Positions 50,084-59,192 of a stretch of DNA of 64,000 nucleotides are shown here, in pieces. The stretch is from Nitrospira sp. (lineage in GTDB: Bacteria; Nitrospirota; Thermodesulfovibrionia; Thermodesulfovibrionales; Dissulfurispiraceae), in assembly GCA_002634385.1 (NCBI GenBank), contig NSJL01000008.1, positions 1 through 64,000 on the forward strand, written 5' to 3'. Below the pieces are notes generated by a model that saw only the letters and a list, made by a program, of their open reading frames with translations, ran no database searches and was not told the DNA's origin. Position 1 is the first letter of the stretch; each line of letters opens with the position of its first letter. The translations under genes were made by a program, and so were the position numbers.

Positions 50084-50944
50084 ATGAGAAATTGGTTTCC
50101 TGATACAGGAGAGTTCATCGGGAAGGGGGAGACCGGAACTCTGAAGAGACCTGATCCCCTTTCGCTGGCTCTTTCCCTCTTGGCGTTCCTCTTCTGCATT
50201 CTGCCCCCGGCACTTGCCGCCGCTTTCGACGTAAAGGGACTTCAGCCGCTTTCCCCCTATGGAGTATTCTCCGCCTTCAGCGCCGAGAGTCTCCCGCGGA
50301 ACAAGATCGGCTTCGGGCTCGGCTTTGAGAAATCCAGTGAACCGAAGATCAAGAGGTTTATCTTTCAGACCGCCTATGGGCTCACCGATGCCGTCGAGCT
50401 CAATGCGACTCTCCCCTATGTGATGGAATGGGAGGACTCCCTGGAGGGTTTTGAGGATGCAAATCTCGGAATCAAGTATCGTTTTCTTGAAGAAGGGAGC
50501 TATACTCCGGCGGTAGCCCTTCTGTTTACCGGTTCCTTTCCCTCCGGAAAGGACGAATTCTCCACCGATGGGGGACTGGGGGGCGGCATTATTCTCACCA
50601 AAAAGGTCGGTCCCTTCAGGGGGCATATCAACGCCCTCTACTCCAATCCCGGCGAGGAAAGCCTGCAGGATGAGTACACCCTCAATGCAGGCGCGGAACT
50701 TGCGGTGACTCACAGCTCGAAAGTCCTGGCGGAAGTGGTGGGAAGAAAGAATTACTTTAAGAACAAGATCGACCTCCTGGAATGGCGGCTCGGGTACCGG
50801 ATCGCCACCACCGATTATCTCTATACCACGATCGGGGGGGGATTCGATATAAAGAACAGGAATCCCGATTACCGCTTTGTCCTCTCCGTAAGCATCATTC
50901 TTCCCAGAGAAAAAAGGAAGTTCCAGAAAATTTACGAAGACTAG
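50084..50944 (+). CDS. Outer-membrane beta-barrel protein (MetA-like)
   Basis: About 286 residues. A late signal peptide (SLALSLLAFLFCILPPALAAAF, residues 23-44 from this start) precedes a protein of alternating amphipathic strands: NKIGFGLGFEKSS, FQTAYGLTDAVELNATLPYVMEWE, NLGIKYRFLEE, AVALLFTGSFPSG, and a terminal FVLSVSIILP. It resembles the putative transporter/MetA family of outer-membrane barrels; ligand unknown. The start is uncertain because the promoter leaves almost no leader. Confidence 0.7.
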   Translation: MRNWFPDTGEFIGKGETGTLKRPDPLSLALSLLAFLFCILPPALAAAFDVKGLQPLSPYGVFSAFSAESLPRNKIGFGLGFEKSSEPKIKRFIFQTAYGLTDAVELNATLPYVMEWEDSLEGFEDANLGIKYRFLEEGSYTPAVALLFTGSFPSGKDEFSTDGGLGGGIILTKKVGPFRGHINALYSNPGEESLQDEYTLNAGAELAVTHSSKVLAEVVGRKNYFKNKIDLLEWRLGYRIATTDYLYTTIGGGFDIKNRNPDYRFVLSVSIILPREKRKFQKIYED

Positions 50945-50962
50945 TGTTATAATAAATCGTAT

Positions 50963-51298
50963 ATGTTTGATTTGGGAATACAGGAACTTATCGTTATTTT
51001 CATCGTTGCCCTCCTTGTCTTCGGCCCCAAAAGATTGCCTGAGCTTGGAAGAACTCTTGGTAAAGGTATTGCCGAGCTCAAAAAGGCGATGCAGGGAGTG
51101 AAGGAGCAGATGGACGCCGAGATGGATGAGATAAAAGCTCCCCTTACCCTGGCAGATCCCCTTTACCGGCAGGAAAGAAAGGAACAGGAGAAAGCGCAAG
51201 ACGAAACAAGGCAGACCGGGGCGACGGAACCCGCTGAAGAGACTCCTGCGGAGACGTCTTCCGCGACGACAAAGGAAAAGGAAGAGCAGAAGGGGTAG
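50963..51298 (+). CDS. tatA: Sec-independent translocase TatA/TatB
   Basis: 111 residues: MFDLGIQELIVIFIVALLVFGPKRLPELGRTLGKGIAELKKAM is the Tat membrane helix, hinge and amphipathic helix, followed by a long charged tail. The single TatA/B here precedes tatC by 2 bases, the minimal TatAC set; separation from TatB is not certain. TATAAT (50948-50953) is 9 nt before the ATG, with no ribosome site. Confidence 0.9.
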   Translation: MFDLGIQELIVIFIVALLVFGPKRLPELGRTLGKGIAELKKAMQGVKEQMDAEMDEIKAPLTLADPLYRQERKEQEKAQDETRQTGATEPAEETPAETSSATTKEKEEQKG

Positions 51299-51300
51299 CA

Positions 51301-52104
51301 ATGGAAGATCTGAAAATGCCCCTGACCGAGCACCTCGGTGAGCTCAGAAAAAGAATTGTCGTTTCCCTGATAGCCCTGGGGGTCACCTTTATCATTGCGT
51401 TCACCTTTTCCGAGGAAATTTTCAGGGTTATCATGTTTCCCCTCAAGTACAGCCTCGACTTTTCGGTAAGAGAGATGTACCTGCGCTTCATCCCCCAGGA
51501 CAAGCTCCAGATGACGAAACTGGTATTTCTGGCACCTGCTGAGGCCTTCTGGATGAACATGAAGCTCTCTTTTGTGACGGGGATTCTTCTTTCGCTTCCG
51601 GTGATTTTCCACCAGTTGTGGCTGTTTATTTCACCGGGGCTTCTTGCGAGGGAAAAGAAGTATGTGCTTCCCTTTATTATTCTGGCCACCTCTCTCTTTA
51701 TTTTCGGTGCTGCTTTCTGTTTCTTCATCGTCCTTCCTTTTGCAATGGGTTTTCTCCTCACCTACAAGGTCGGCGATTTCCTGATGCCCATGCTATCGGT
51801 GGGACAGTATGTCGATTTTTGCCTGAAGTTCATTCTTGCCTTCGGGGCTATCTTCGAGCTTCCCATTATCATTATCTTCCTTACAAAGATGGGCATTGTC
51901 ACCCCCCAGACACTCGCACGAAACAGGAAGTATGCGGCTCTCATCGCGTTCGTCATCGCCGCCTTCCTCACTCCGACTCCCGATGCCTTCAACCAGGTCC
52001 TCATGGCAATTCCCATTATTCTGCTGTACGAGATAGGGATATGGATTTCCCCCTTCTTTTCGGCCAGGAGGAGAGAGAGATCAGAGGAAGAGGAAGAAGC
52101 GTAG
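51301..52104 (+). CDS. tatC: Sec-independent translocase TatC
   Basis: 267 residues, six membrane helices. Motifs MPLTEHLGELRKRIVVSLIA, FLAPAEAFWMNMKLSFVTG, LPVIFHQLWLFISPGLL, and AFGAIFELPIIIIFLTKMG with the conserved Phe-x-x-Glu. It binds twin-arginine signal peptides and exports folded cofactor proteins. GGGGTAGCA precedes the ATG. Confidence 0.97.
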   Translation: MEDLKMPLTEHLGELRKRIVVSLIALGVTFIIAFTFSEEIFRVIMFPLKYSLDFSVREMYLRFIPQDKLQMTKLVFLAPAEAFWMNMKLSFVTGILLSLPVIFHQLWLFISPGLLAREKKYVLPFIILATSLFIFGAAFCFFIVLPFAMGFLLTYKVGDFLMPMLSVGQYVDFCLKFILAFGAIFELPIIIIFLTKMGIVTPQTLARNRKYAALIAFVIAAFLTPTPDAFNQVLMAIPIILLYEIGIWISPFFSARRRERSEEEEEA

Positions 52105-52116
52105 GGCTTTCCGCCG

Positions 52117-52401
52117 ATGAAGAACTCCGGTACGGTCAGGAGAAACTATAAAGCGATCGTATCCGATATTGCGGAAGGATTTCTCACCATCAACCCCCTT
52201 TATCTGAAACCCTATGAGGAGAGTGCTCTCAAGAGCCTCTATACCGCCCTGGAGCGCAAACAGGTGGATATCAGGGCCGAGCCCTTTCCCTACCACGACA
52301 CTTCCCTCATACGGCAGAGGAACCTTAAGCTGCAACGGATCTTCGCCGCTATAACCGTAATGAAAAGCTTTTCCCGGGAAAAAAGATTCAGGCTCTTATA
52401 G
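52117..52401 (+). CDS. Small hypothetical protein after tatC
   Basis: 94 residues, basic and mostly helical, with no recognised domain: TVRRNYKAIVSDIAEGFLTI, ESALKSLYTALERKQVDIRAEPFPYHD, SLIRQRNLKLQRIFAAITVM. It starts 12 bases after tatC and is probably co-transcribed. The TAG stop is the first codon-sized triplet of repeat copy D. Confidence 0.6.
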   Translation: MKNSGTVRRNYKAIVSDIAEGFLTINPLYLKPYEESALKSLYTALERKQVDIRAEPFPYHDTSLIRQRNLKLQRIFAAITVMKSFSREKRFRLL

Positions 52402-52447
52402 GGTGTGTAGGCAGACTATCTTCTACTGCGACCGGCTGCACACCCTA
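52399..52447. repeat. TAGGGTGTG inverted-repeat element, copy D (49 bp, minimal)
   Basis: Perfect ends TAGGGTGTG (52399-52407) and CACACCCTA (52439-52447). The interior GCAGACTATCTTCTACTGCG is the reverse complement of the core of copies B and C. The opening TAG is the stop codon of the upstream hypothetical gene. Confidence 0.88.
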
Positions 52448-52472
52448 GCGGGATGCTCTCTCCTGCCGGCTC

Positions 52473-52991
52473 TCAAGCGGGTGCCCTTCCTTCAGACTCC
52501 TGCATCTCCAAGAGCAGATATCTGGCTGCGATCCCATTCACCATGCCGGTCAGCACCCCCGTTGCCATCAGAAGGGGGGCGACGAGCACGATAGCCTCGA
52601 TCCTCTGTACAAAAAGGAGGTAGGCGACAAAAAGCTGCGCGACGTTATGAAAGAATGCCCCGATAAGGCTGATGCCGAGCGGACTGAAGAGTCCGGGAAG
52701 AAAACGGGCGGCGAACGCCATGGAAAGAACACCTGCCAGACCTCCCCCGAGGCTCAGGAAGAAGGCAGGGCCGAGAAAAGTGCCCAGAAGCAACGATCCG
52801 AGCAACACACGGATCAGCGTGACCATCAATGCGGATTTCGTTCCATAACGATAGAGGGTAATCATCGTGATGATATTGGAAAGCCCCAGCTTGAACCAGG
52901 GAATGGGGGTGGGAAGCAGTGTCTCGATCCCGTGCAGGGCAAGGGCATACGAGGCGAGGAGGGCAATGCGGTATCTATCCCGAGATTCCAT
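52473..52991 (-). CDS. Gx transporter family membrane protein
   Basis: About 172 residues with five or six membrane helices (YRIALLASYALALHGIETLL, LGLSNIITMITLY, ALMVTLIRVLLGSLLLGTFLGPAFFLSLGGGLAGV, VLVAPLLMATGVLTGMVNG). This is the Gx/HepI-like family, whose N-terminal PIPWFKLGLSNI motif is typical. It resembles small-molecule S-component transporters; the substrate is unknown. It overlaps the NusG-II gene by 17 bases, forming an operon with that gene and apbE. Confidence 0.82.
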   Translation of the reverse strand: MESRDRYRIALLASYALALHGIETLLPTPIPWFKLGLSNIITMITLYRYGTKSALMVTLIRVLLGSLLLGTFLGPAFFLSLGGGLAGVLSMAFAARFLPGLFSPLGISLIGAFFHNVAQLFVAYLLFVQRIEAIVLVAPLLMATGVLTGMVNGIAARYLLLEMQESEGRAPA

Positions 52992-53367
52992 CCAGATCTT
53001 TCCCGCTTTCATTGCCGGTGCCGGTCACCCGTATCATGACCCTGTTGGGAAGACATACGACGGCACCGCTGCCGATCCACCCCTGGTGCATGCAAATACT
53101 GTTGCGGCAGGGGGACTCCTTGATCCTTGCCCTGCCCCCCTTCACCTCGACGACGGTCATGCCGAGGGGACCCTCCACCTCCACCGTTCTGTCCAGAGAA
53201 AGGGGAAAGGCGTAGCGAAGCTCTCCGGAAACCTCTATCTCCAGTTCTGAGCCCTGCGGGAGGGTCTGGCGGATAGAAAAGAAAGTGTAGAAAGACAGGA
53301 AAAGCAGAAAGAGGAGAAGCAATCTGTCCGCAAAGGTCGTCTTATGATTTTTTTTCCCTGAGTTCAA
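52975..53367 (-). CDS. NusG domain II-containing membrane-anchored protein
   Basis: 130 residues: one N-terminal membrane helix (DRLLLLFLLFLSFYTFFSI, about 14-32) and an extracytoplasmic NusG-II domain (VEGPLGMTVVEVKGGRARIKESPCRNSICMHQGWI). The two Cys (PCRNSIC) and following His are typical. Role unknown, but this domain is regularly encoded between apbE and a Gx transporter. The TTG start at 53367 overlaps the apbE stop and follows AAAGGGGAAC; no ATG is available. Confidence 0.78.
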   Translation of the reverse strand: MNSGKKNHKTTFADRLLLLFLLFLSFYTFFSIRQTLPQGSELEIEVSGELRYAFPLSLDRTVEVEGPLGMTVVEVKGGRARIKESPCRNSICMHQGWIGSGAVVCLPNRVMIRVTGTGNESGKDLDGISG

Positions 53368-54361
53368 AGTTCCCCTTTATTCCGTCCGTGAGGGAGACGG
53401 CTCCGCTCCTGTCCACGATAACGCCGTCGAACCCGAGTTTATTCAATAGCTCCATCCCCTTCCGCGGGCCCAGAACAAACAGTCCCGTCGAAAAGGCATC
53501 GGTAAAGACCCCCTCTCCGGCGATAACGCACACGCTCCGGCATTCATACACCGGATACCCGGTCTTCGGATCCAGAAGGTGATGATACCGCACTCCCGAC
53601 TTGACGAAGAATCTCTCATAGTCACCGGAGGTCGATATGGCTTTGTCGAAGAGCTGCAGGGTGGCGAAGATTTCATTCTTGTCCTCCTCCTGCCTGGGGT
53701 TCTTGATCCCGACTCTCCAGGCGCTTTTGTCCGGTTTCAGACCAAATGCCTTAATGTCTCCCGCCACGGCTACCAGGCCTGCTTGTATGCCGTTCTTCCG
53801 CAGGATCTCTACCGCCCGGTCTGCGGCATATCCCTTTGCCACCCCTCCGAGATCGATCTGCATTCCCTTCCTCTTCAGAAAAACGGTGCTCTTCATTGTG
53901 TCCACCGCCATATTCCGGTACCCGACGAGCTTCAAGCGCTCTTTTATTGCTCTTTCGTCGGGGAGCGTGCCGTTATGAAAATCCCACAGTGCCATGACAG
54001 GACCGATGGTGATATCAAAGGCACCGTCCGTTTCGCGGGAGACGGAGAGGGCTTTCTCTATGATATCGGCCGTTTCTCCCGAGACGGCGACCGGCCTGAT
54101 CCCGGCAAACCGGTTGATCAGGGAGACTTCGCTGTCCTCACTGAAGTAATTGAAGAGGGTGCCCAGCCGCTCGATCTCGGCAAATGCCCTGTCCATCGCC
54201 CTTTCTGCATCCCTGCTGGAAGAGGACTCCACCGTGATGGTGATAAAGGTGTCCATTGCAATCCTGCTCTTCTTGTACAGTCTCTCCTTTGTCGGGTTGC
54301 ATGAGGGGAAGAACAGAACACAGAGTACCAGAATAATAAGAAAAAGGTCTTTTCGCATCAT
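53342..54361 (-). CDS. apbE: FAD:protein FMN transferase ApbE (lipoprotein)
   Basis: About 339 residues. The lipoprotein signal ends LCVLFFPSC. ApbE motifs are AMDTFITITVE, GAFDITIGPVMALWDF, QIDLGGVAKGYAADRAVEIL, VAGDIKAFGL, STSGDYERFF, YHHLLDPKTGYPV and the metal-binding TDAFSTGLFVLG. It covalently attaches FMN to threonines of target proteins such as Rnf, Nqr or FMN-binding redox proteins in the periplasm. No Rnf/Nqr gene is in the window. The ATG at 54361 or 54358 are both possible. Confidence 0.93.
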   Translation of the reverse strand: MMRKDLFLIILVLCVLFFPSCNPTKERLYKKSRIAMDTFITITVESSSSRDAERAMDRAFAEIERLGTLFNYFSEDSEVSLINRFAGIRPVAVSGETADIIEKALSVSRETDGAFDITIGPVMALWDFHNGTLPDERAIKERLKLVGYRNMAVDTMKSTVFLKRKGMQIDLGGVAKGYAADRAVEILRKNGIQAGLVAVAGDIKAFGLKPDKSAWRVGIKNPRQEEDKNEIFATLQLFDKAISTSGDYERFFVKSGVRYHHLLDPKTGYPVYECRSVCVIAGEGVFTDAFSTGLFVLGPRKGMELLNKLGFDGVIVDRSGAVSLTDGIKGNFELREKKS

Positions 54362-54538
54362 ATGCATTCTCGCCTTCTGATATGTTACCACAGAGACAGG
54401 GGATGATCATACCCGATCGGTTTCGTGTAAGAGGAAGGGTAAACAGGCCCTGTTCTCGGGAGGGTTCTTTGTCTTCTCCCCCATATCCTGAAGGTTTCCG
54501 ATAAAATAGTGTATAGTATCTTTAGGGGAAGAGAAAAA

Positions 54539-54563
54539 GGAGCATACTGCGGAAATATGCTCC
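54539..54563 (+). other. Hairpin upstream of the corrinoid protein gene
   Basis: GGAGCATA (54539-54546) pairs with TATGCTCC (54556-54563) around loop CTGCGGAAA. The 54362-54664 gap holds otherwise no gene, and no cobalamin riboswitch signature was recognised. Confidence 0.35.
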
Positions 54564-54664
54564 GGATACCGACACTGCATTCCCCGCCCGTCTGTGATGG
54601 GATAACGGAACAGCCCGGGAAAGGAGAGGGAGAGAGCACGTGGACGAGGGAGACATGCACTGAC

Positions 54665-55369
54665 ATGATCACGCCCGAAAAAGAGCAGGAAATAATCAAG
54701 AGATTGCAGGATGCCGTCATCAACTACAAGGCAGCCGACGCGAAGAAGGCGGCCGAAGAGGCAGTGGCGCTGGGACTGGATGCCTACAATATGCTTATGG
54801 AAGGCCTGGCCGGCGGAATGGAAGTCGTCAGCCAGAAGTTCGAATGCCACGAGTACTTCATCCCGGAGACCCTTCTCTGCGCGAAGGCGCTGTATGCTGC
54901 GCTGGACATCCTGAAGCCCCACATCAAGGTACAGCAGGGTGGTCCGCGGGGACAGGTGGTCCTGGGCGTCATGCAGGGAGACGTGCATGACCTGGGCAAG
55001 AACATCATCAAGGCGATCTTCGAGGCATCGGGCTGGACCGTGCACGACCTCGGCCGTGACGTTCCCCTCAAGAAGTTCGTTGAGGAGCAGCTCAGAACGG
55101 ATTCCGACATCGTGATGCTCTCGGCCATGATGACCGTCTCCATGGTGGGTATCAAGAAGCTGATCCCCATGATCAAGGAGAAGAACCCCAAGGTGAAGAT
55201 CATGATCGGCGGCGCCCCCATCACCGAAAAGACGGTGGAGGAGTACGGTGCCGACACCACGGCTGACAACGCGCCCAACGCCCTGCGCGAGGCGGTCAGG
55301 ATGCTCGAAACTCTTCGGAAGGAAGGACACCATACCTCCGGAGCACGCCGTTCCGGAGCCCATGCCTGA
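54665..55369 (+). CDS. Cobalamin-binding corrinoid protein (MtbC/MttC type)
   Basis: 234 residues: N-terminal methionine-synthase-like cap domain (NYKAADAKKAAEEAVALGLDAYNMLMEGLAGGMEVV) and a B12-binding Rossmann domain with VVLGVMQGDVHDLGKNII (the D-x-H-x2-G cobalt ligand motif), SAMMTVSM and MIGGAPITE. Corrinoid proteins accept methyl groups from a partner methyltransferase; none is encoded in the window. The upstream in-frame extension from 54509 does not look like this family, so the ATG at 54665 is used. Confidence 0.9.
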   Translation: MITPEKEQEIIKRLQDAVINYKAADAKKAAEEAVALGLDAYNMLMEGLAGGMEVVSQKFECHEYFIPETLLCAKALYAALDILKPHIKVQQGGPRGQVVLGVMQGDVHDLGKNIIKAIFEASGWTVHDLGRDVPLKKFVEEQLRTDSDIVMLSAMMTVSMVGIKKLIPMIKEKNPKVKIMIGGAPITEKTVEEYGADTTADNAPNALREAVRMLETLRKEGHHTSGARRSGAHA

Positions 55370-55451
55370 AGAGCTTTTCTATTGTGCCCTTCCCTGCCGG
55401 GGTGTTGGTTCCTCCGGCAGCGCGCCCCGATGCCCCCTCTGCAAGGGATAG
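55362..55451 (+). CDS. Possible 29-residue zinc-ribbon-like protein coupled to the corrinoid gene
   Basis: The ATG overlaps the corrinoid stop (ATGCCTGA). The frame encodes MPEELFYCALPCRGVG then SSGSAPRCPLCKG, with C-x3-C and C-x2-C pairs like a tiny zinc ribbon, and ends in TAG. It is short enough to be chance, but the paired cysteines and coupling are suggestive. Confidence 0.35.
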   Translation: MPEELFYCALPCRGVGSSGSAPRCPLCKG

Positions 55452-55475
55452 TCAGAGAGAGTGGGGGAGGGGGGC

Positions 55476-56633
55476 GTGAAGAGAATATACCTCGATTATG
55501 CGGCAACAACGCCTGCGGCTCCGGCAGTGGTGGAGGCAATGCTTCCTTTCTTCAGCGGAGTATTCGGAAATCCCTCCAGTACCCATGCCTTTGGAAAGGA
55601 AGCAAGGGATGCCGTGGAAAAAGCGAGGGAGACCCTCGCCCATTTTATTGGGGCGAAGCCCCAGGAGATTGTTTTCACCAGCGGGGGAACCGAGAGCAAC
55701 AATACCGCACTAAAGGGGATTGCCCTCGCCAACCGGAACAGGGGAAACCATATCATCACCTCATCCATCGAGCATCACTCCATCACCGAATCATGCGCCT
55801 TTCTGGAAAAGAACGGCTTTTCGGTCACGTACCTCCCGGTGGACCGGGAGGGGTTCGTCTCCCCCGATGAGGTCAGGAAACATATCAGCCGCAAGACTAT
55901 ACTTCTTTCCCTTATGCATGCAAACAATGAGATAGGGACCCTGCAGCCCATCGCCGAAATAGCGAGTATCGCCAAAGCAGAGGGGATTTATTTCCATACC
56001 GACGCCGTACAGACCTTCGGCCACCTCCCGGTGGAGGTGGAGTCCCTTCATCTTGATCTTCTCAGTGTATCCGCGCATAAGCTGTACGGACCAAAGGGAG
56101 TGGGAGCGCTGTATGTCCGGTCAGGGACCCGTATCAGCCCTTTTTTACATGGGGGTACTCAGGAAAGGGGGCGCAGAGCCTCCACCCATAATGTCCCCGG
56201 CATTGTCGGCTTCGGGAAGGCGGTGGAAATCGCGCGGGCAGACGCTTTCAATGAGGGAAAACGGCTCGTTCCGATGAGGGACAGGCTGATACGCGGAATT
56301 CTGGAGAGAGTCCGCCATGCATGTCTTAACGGGCATCCTTCAAAGAGGCTGCCCGGGAATGTAAACGTCTCTTTCCGGGGAGTCGAAGGGGAACTGGTAC
56401 TGCTCTCCCTTGATAAAAAGGGGATTGCCTGTTCCACGGGCTCTGCCTGTAGTGCGGAGAGTACGGGTCCCTCTCACGTGCTGCTGGCCCTCGGATTGCC
56501 TCACGATCTGGTGGCGGGCTCCCTGCGGCTCACCCTGGGGAAATTCACCCGGGAGGAAGAAATCGATTCTGTCCTCGAGGTCCTGCCTGCCGTGGTGGAG
56601 GAGATACGGTCTCTCTCGTTTTTCGAGGCGTGA
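55476..56633 (+). CDS. Cysteine desulfurase (NifS/IscS family)
   Basis: About 385 residues, PLP-dependent: KRIYLDYAATTP, FTSGGTESNN, SSIEHHSI, HTDAVQTFGHLPV, the PLP lysine in SAHKLYGPKG, and the active-site Cys in GSACSAESTGPSHVL. It releases sulfur from cysteine for iron-sulfur clusters and thiolated cofactors. The active-site loop is of the shorter NifS-like type. The GTG at 55476 follows GGGGGAGGGGGGC; an upstream GTG at 55461 is less favoured. No iscU lies beside it. Confidence 0.92.
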   Translation: MKRIYLDYAATTPAAPAVVEAMLPFFSGVFGNPSSTHAFGKEARDAVEKARETLAHFIGAKPQEIVFTSGGTESNNTALKGIALANRNRGNHIITSSIEHHSITESCAFLEKNGFSVTYLPVDREGFVSPDEVRKHISRKTILLSLMHANNEIGTLQPIAEIASIAKAEGIYFHTDAVQTFGHLPVEVESLHLDLLSVSAHKLYGPKGVGALYVRSGTRISPFLHGGTQERGRRASTHNVPGIVGFGKAVEIARADAFNEGKRLVPMRDRLIRGILERVRHACLNGHPSKRLPGNVNVSFRGVEGELVLLSLDKKGIACSTGSACSAESTGPSHVLLALGLPHDLVAGSLRLTLGKFTREEEIDSVLEVLPAVVEEIRSLSFFEA

Positions 56634-56675
56634 AGGAGACGCGCGCCTTTTCTTTCCCGTCTCCCTCTCTTGTCT

Positions 56676-59192
56676 TCAAGAGAGCTTCTGTTTCAAAAAG
56701 GTCCCGGTATGCGACTCTCTGTTTCGAGCCACCTCTTCGGGAGTACCGGAAGCAATGATCCTCCCCCCGTCCTCTCCCCCTTCGGGTCCGAGATCGATGA
56801 TGAAATCGGCGGATTTGATGATATCGGTATCATGCTCGATAATAATGACACTGTTCCCCATGTCCACCAGTCGGTTGATGACATTCAGGAGTCTCTGAAT
56901 GTCGACGAAGTGGAGACCTGTGGTCGGCTCGTCCAGTATGTACAGGGTGTTTCCCGTTGCCTTTTTCCCCAGCTCTTTTGCAAGCCGCAGCCGCTGCGAC
57001 TCCCCTCCTGACAAGGTGGTGGCGGGCTGCCCCAGGCGCAGATATCCCATGCCGATATCCTCAAGAATGGCCAGCCGCTGCCTGAGTGGCGGAATGGCAT
57101 GAAAGAACTCCATGGCCTCCGCAATCGTCATATCGAGAACATCGGAGATGTTTTTTCCCTTATAATAGACATCAAGGGTCTCCTTGTTGTAGCGCTTGCC
57201 CTTGCAGATATCGCAGGTGACGTAGACATCGGGGAGAAAGTGCATTTCGATCTTCTTCAGGCCGTCTCCCTGGCACGCCTCGCACCGCCCTCCGGACAGA
57301 TTGAAGCTGAAGCGGGATGCCTTATAGCCCCGCACCCTCGACTCGGGCAGTTGTGCAAAGAGGTCCCTTATAAAAGTAAAAATACCGGTGTACGTGGCAG
57401 GATTCGAGCGGGGCGTCCTCCCCAAAGGGGACTGGTCGACACAGATCGCCTTGTCCACCTTTTCAAGGCCCTCTATCATGGCGTGCTTTCCCGGGATTAC
57501 GGAAGTGCCGTACAGATGGCGCGCCAGGGTCTTGTAGAGAATCTCGAAAATAAGGGTGCTCTTGCCCGAGCCCGAAACACCCGTGACGCACACGAAGACC
57601 CCAAGCGGAATATCGACGGAGACGTTTTTCAGATTGAATTCGGAAGCGTCCACGATTCTCAGGAACTCTTTCGATTTCCTCCTGCGCGAGGGAACCGGGA
57701 TGGCGGATTGACCGGTGAGGTATCTTCCTGTAATGGACGCCCCGTTCTCCTGGATCTCCCGGGGGGATCCGGAGGCGATCACCCATCCTCCGTTCTTGCC
57801 CGCACCGGGGCCCATATCGATGAGGTAGTCGGCCCAGCGAATAGTTTCCTCGTCATGTTCGACGATTACCACGGTATTCCCTGCATCCCGTATGGCTGCA
57901 AGATTATCAAGGAGCTTTGCGCAGTCTCTCGGGTGCAGGCCGATACTCGGTTCGTCAAGAATATAGAGGACACCGGTGAAGGACGAGCCGAGTTGGGTCG
58001 CCAGGCGGATCCTCTGGGCCTCACCGCCGGAAAGGGTGAGGGAAGGGCGATTGAGCGTGAGATAGCCGAGACCCACCTTCCTGAGAAAGGAGAGTCTGTC
58101 CCGCACTTCTTTCAGTACCCTCTTTGAAATGGTCATCTCCCTTTCGGAAAGGGAGAGTGCTTCGATATACTCTTCGGCCTCCGTGACGGAAAGGGCGGAG
58201 AACTCCCCGATGGTGGCGCCCCCGAGCTTCACACTGAGGGCCTCTTTCCTCAGCCGCATGCCCTTGCATGTTTTACATGGAGTCAGATGGGTCAATTCCC
58301 TCTCTTCCGATTCTCCCGCCTCCTCCTCGCCGATATCCTCGAAGCCCAGACCATGGCAGCGGGAGCAGGCTCCATATTTGCTGTTAAAGGAGAAGAGCCT
58401 CGGCTCGATTTCCGGATAACTGATCCCGCACTGCGGGCAGGCGAGGGTTTTACTGAAGGGGATATCCCTGTTCTCGTCGATGAGATTGATGATAACGGTA
58501 TCGGTATACCTGAGGGCAGTGTCGATTGCCTGGGTTATCTGGCGCTCGATGGCGTGCTTGATGATAAACCGGTCGACAACTACCTCAAGGGTATGCCGCT
58601 GCTGTTTCTTGAGGGAGATATCATGGGTAAGTTCCATCATCTGGCCGTCGATCCGCGCCCTGACAAAGCCGTCCCTCCGCATCTGCTGCAACTCCTTCTT
58701 GTACTCCCCCTTTCTGCCCCGCACAATGGGCGCAAGGACCTGGATGCGTGTCCCGAGGGGGAGCATCGATACGGAGCGGATGATATTCTGCATATCCTGG
58801 GTGGTGATGACGGAGCCGCATTGATAGCAATAGGGGGTTCCGATGCGCGTGAACAGCACCCTCATGTAATCGTAGATCTCGGTAATGGTGCCAACAGTGG
58901 AGCGGGGGCTCTTGGTCACCGTCTTCTGGTCGATCGCGATTGCGGGAGAAAGGCCGTCGATGGAGTCCAGGTCCGGCTTCTGCATCTGCTCCAGGAACTG
59001 GCGCGCGTAGGCGGAGAGGCTTTCCACATAGCGCCTCTGACCTTCTGCATAGATTGTATCCATGGCAAGGGAGGATTTGCCGGAGCCGGAAGGGCCGGTA
59101 ATGACAGTTACCTTGTCCCGGGGAATAGTTACATCGATATTTTTAAGGTTGTGCTCCCGGGCACCCTTTATTGCAATAGTAGACTTATGCAT
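56676..59192 (-). CDS. uvrA: Excinuclease ABC subunit A
   Basis: 838 residues, about 100 shorter than typical UvrA. Two ABC ATPases: [20 protein letters not shown] near 33 and [15 protein letters not shown] near 540, each with a LSGGE signature ([34 protein letters not shown]). Zinc modules [30 protein letters not shown] and [20 protein letters not shown] are present. It scans DNA for bulky damage with UvrB. It converges with the cysteine desulfurase gene. Confidence 0.97.
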   Translation of the reverse strand: MHKSTIAIKGAREHNLKNIDVTIPRDKVTVITGPSGSGKSSLAMDTIYAEGQRRYVESLSAYARQFLEQMQKPDLDSIDGLSPAIAIDQKTVTKSPRSTVGTITEIYDYMRVLFTRIGTPYCYQCGSVITTQDMQNIIRSVSMLPLGTRIQVLAPIVRGRKGEYKKELQQMRRDGFVRARIDGQMMELTHDISLKKQQRHTLEVVVDRFIIKHAIERQITQAIDTALRYTDTVIINLIDENRDIPFSKTLACPQCGISYPEIEPRLFSFNSKYGACSRCHGLGFEDIGEEEAGESEERELTHLTPCKTCKGMRLRKEALSVKLGGATIGEFSALSVTEAEEYIEALSLSEREMTISKRVLKEVRDRLSFLRKVGLGYLTLNRPSLTLSGGEAQRIRLATQLGSSFTGVLYILDEPSIGLHPRDCAKLLDNLAAIRDAGNTVVIVEHDEETIRWADYLIDMGPGAGKNGGWVIASGSPREIQENGASITGRYLTGQSAIPVPSRRRKSKEFLRIVDASEFNLKNVSVDIPLGVFVCVTGVSGSGKSTLIFEILYKTLARHLYGTSVIPGKHAMIEGLEKVDKAICVDQSPLGRTPRSNPATYTGIFTFIRDLFAQLPESRVRGYKASRFSFNLSGGRCEACQGDGLKKIEMHFLPDVYVTCDICKGKRYNKETLDVYYKGKNISDVLDMTIAEAMEFFHAIPPLRQRLAILEDIGMGYLRLGQPATTLSGGESQRLRLAKELGKKATGNTLYILDEPTTGLHFVDIQRLLNVINRLVDMGNSVIIIEHDTDIIKSADFIIDLGPEGGEDGGRIIASGTPEEVARNRESHTGTFLKQKLS

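Noticed and set aside
54392-54660. Cobalamin riboswitch before the corrinoid protein gene
   Set aside because: No B12-box-like GCCACTG or the expected pairing; only an 8-bp hairpin is present.
55390-55430. TGTTGGTTCCTCCGGCAGCG resembling the 5' part of 4.5S SRP RNA
   Set aside because: The invariant SRP domain GGAAGGAAGCAGCC is absent downstream, and the bases are explained by the small Cys-paired frame.
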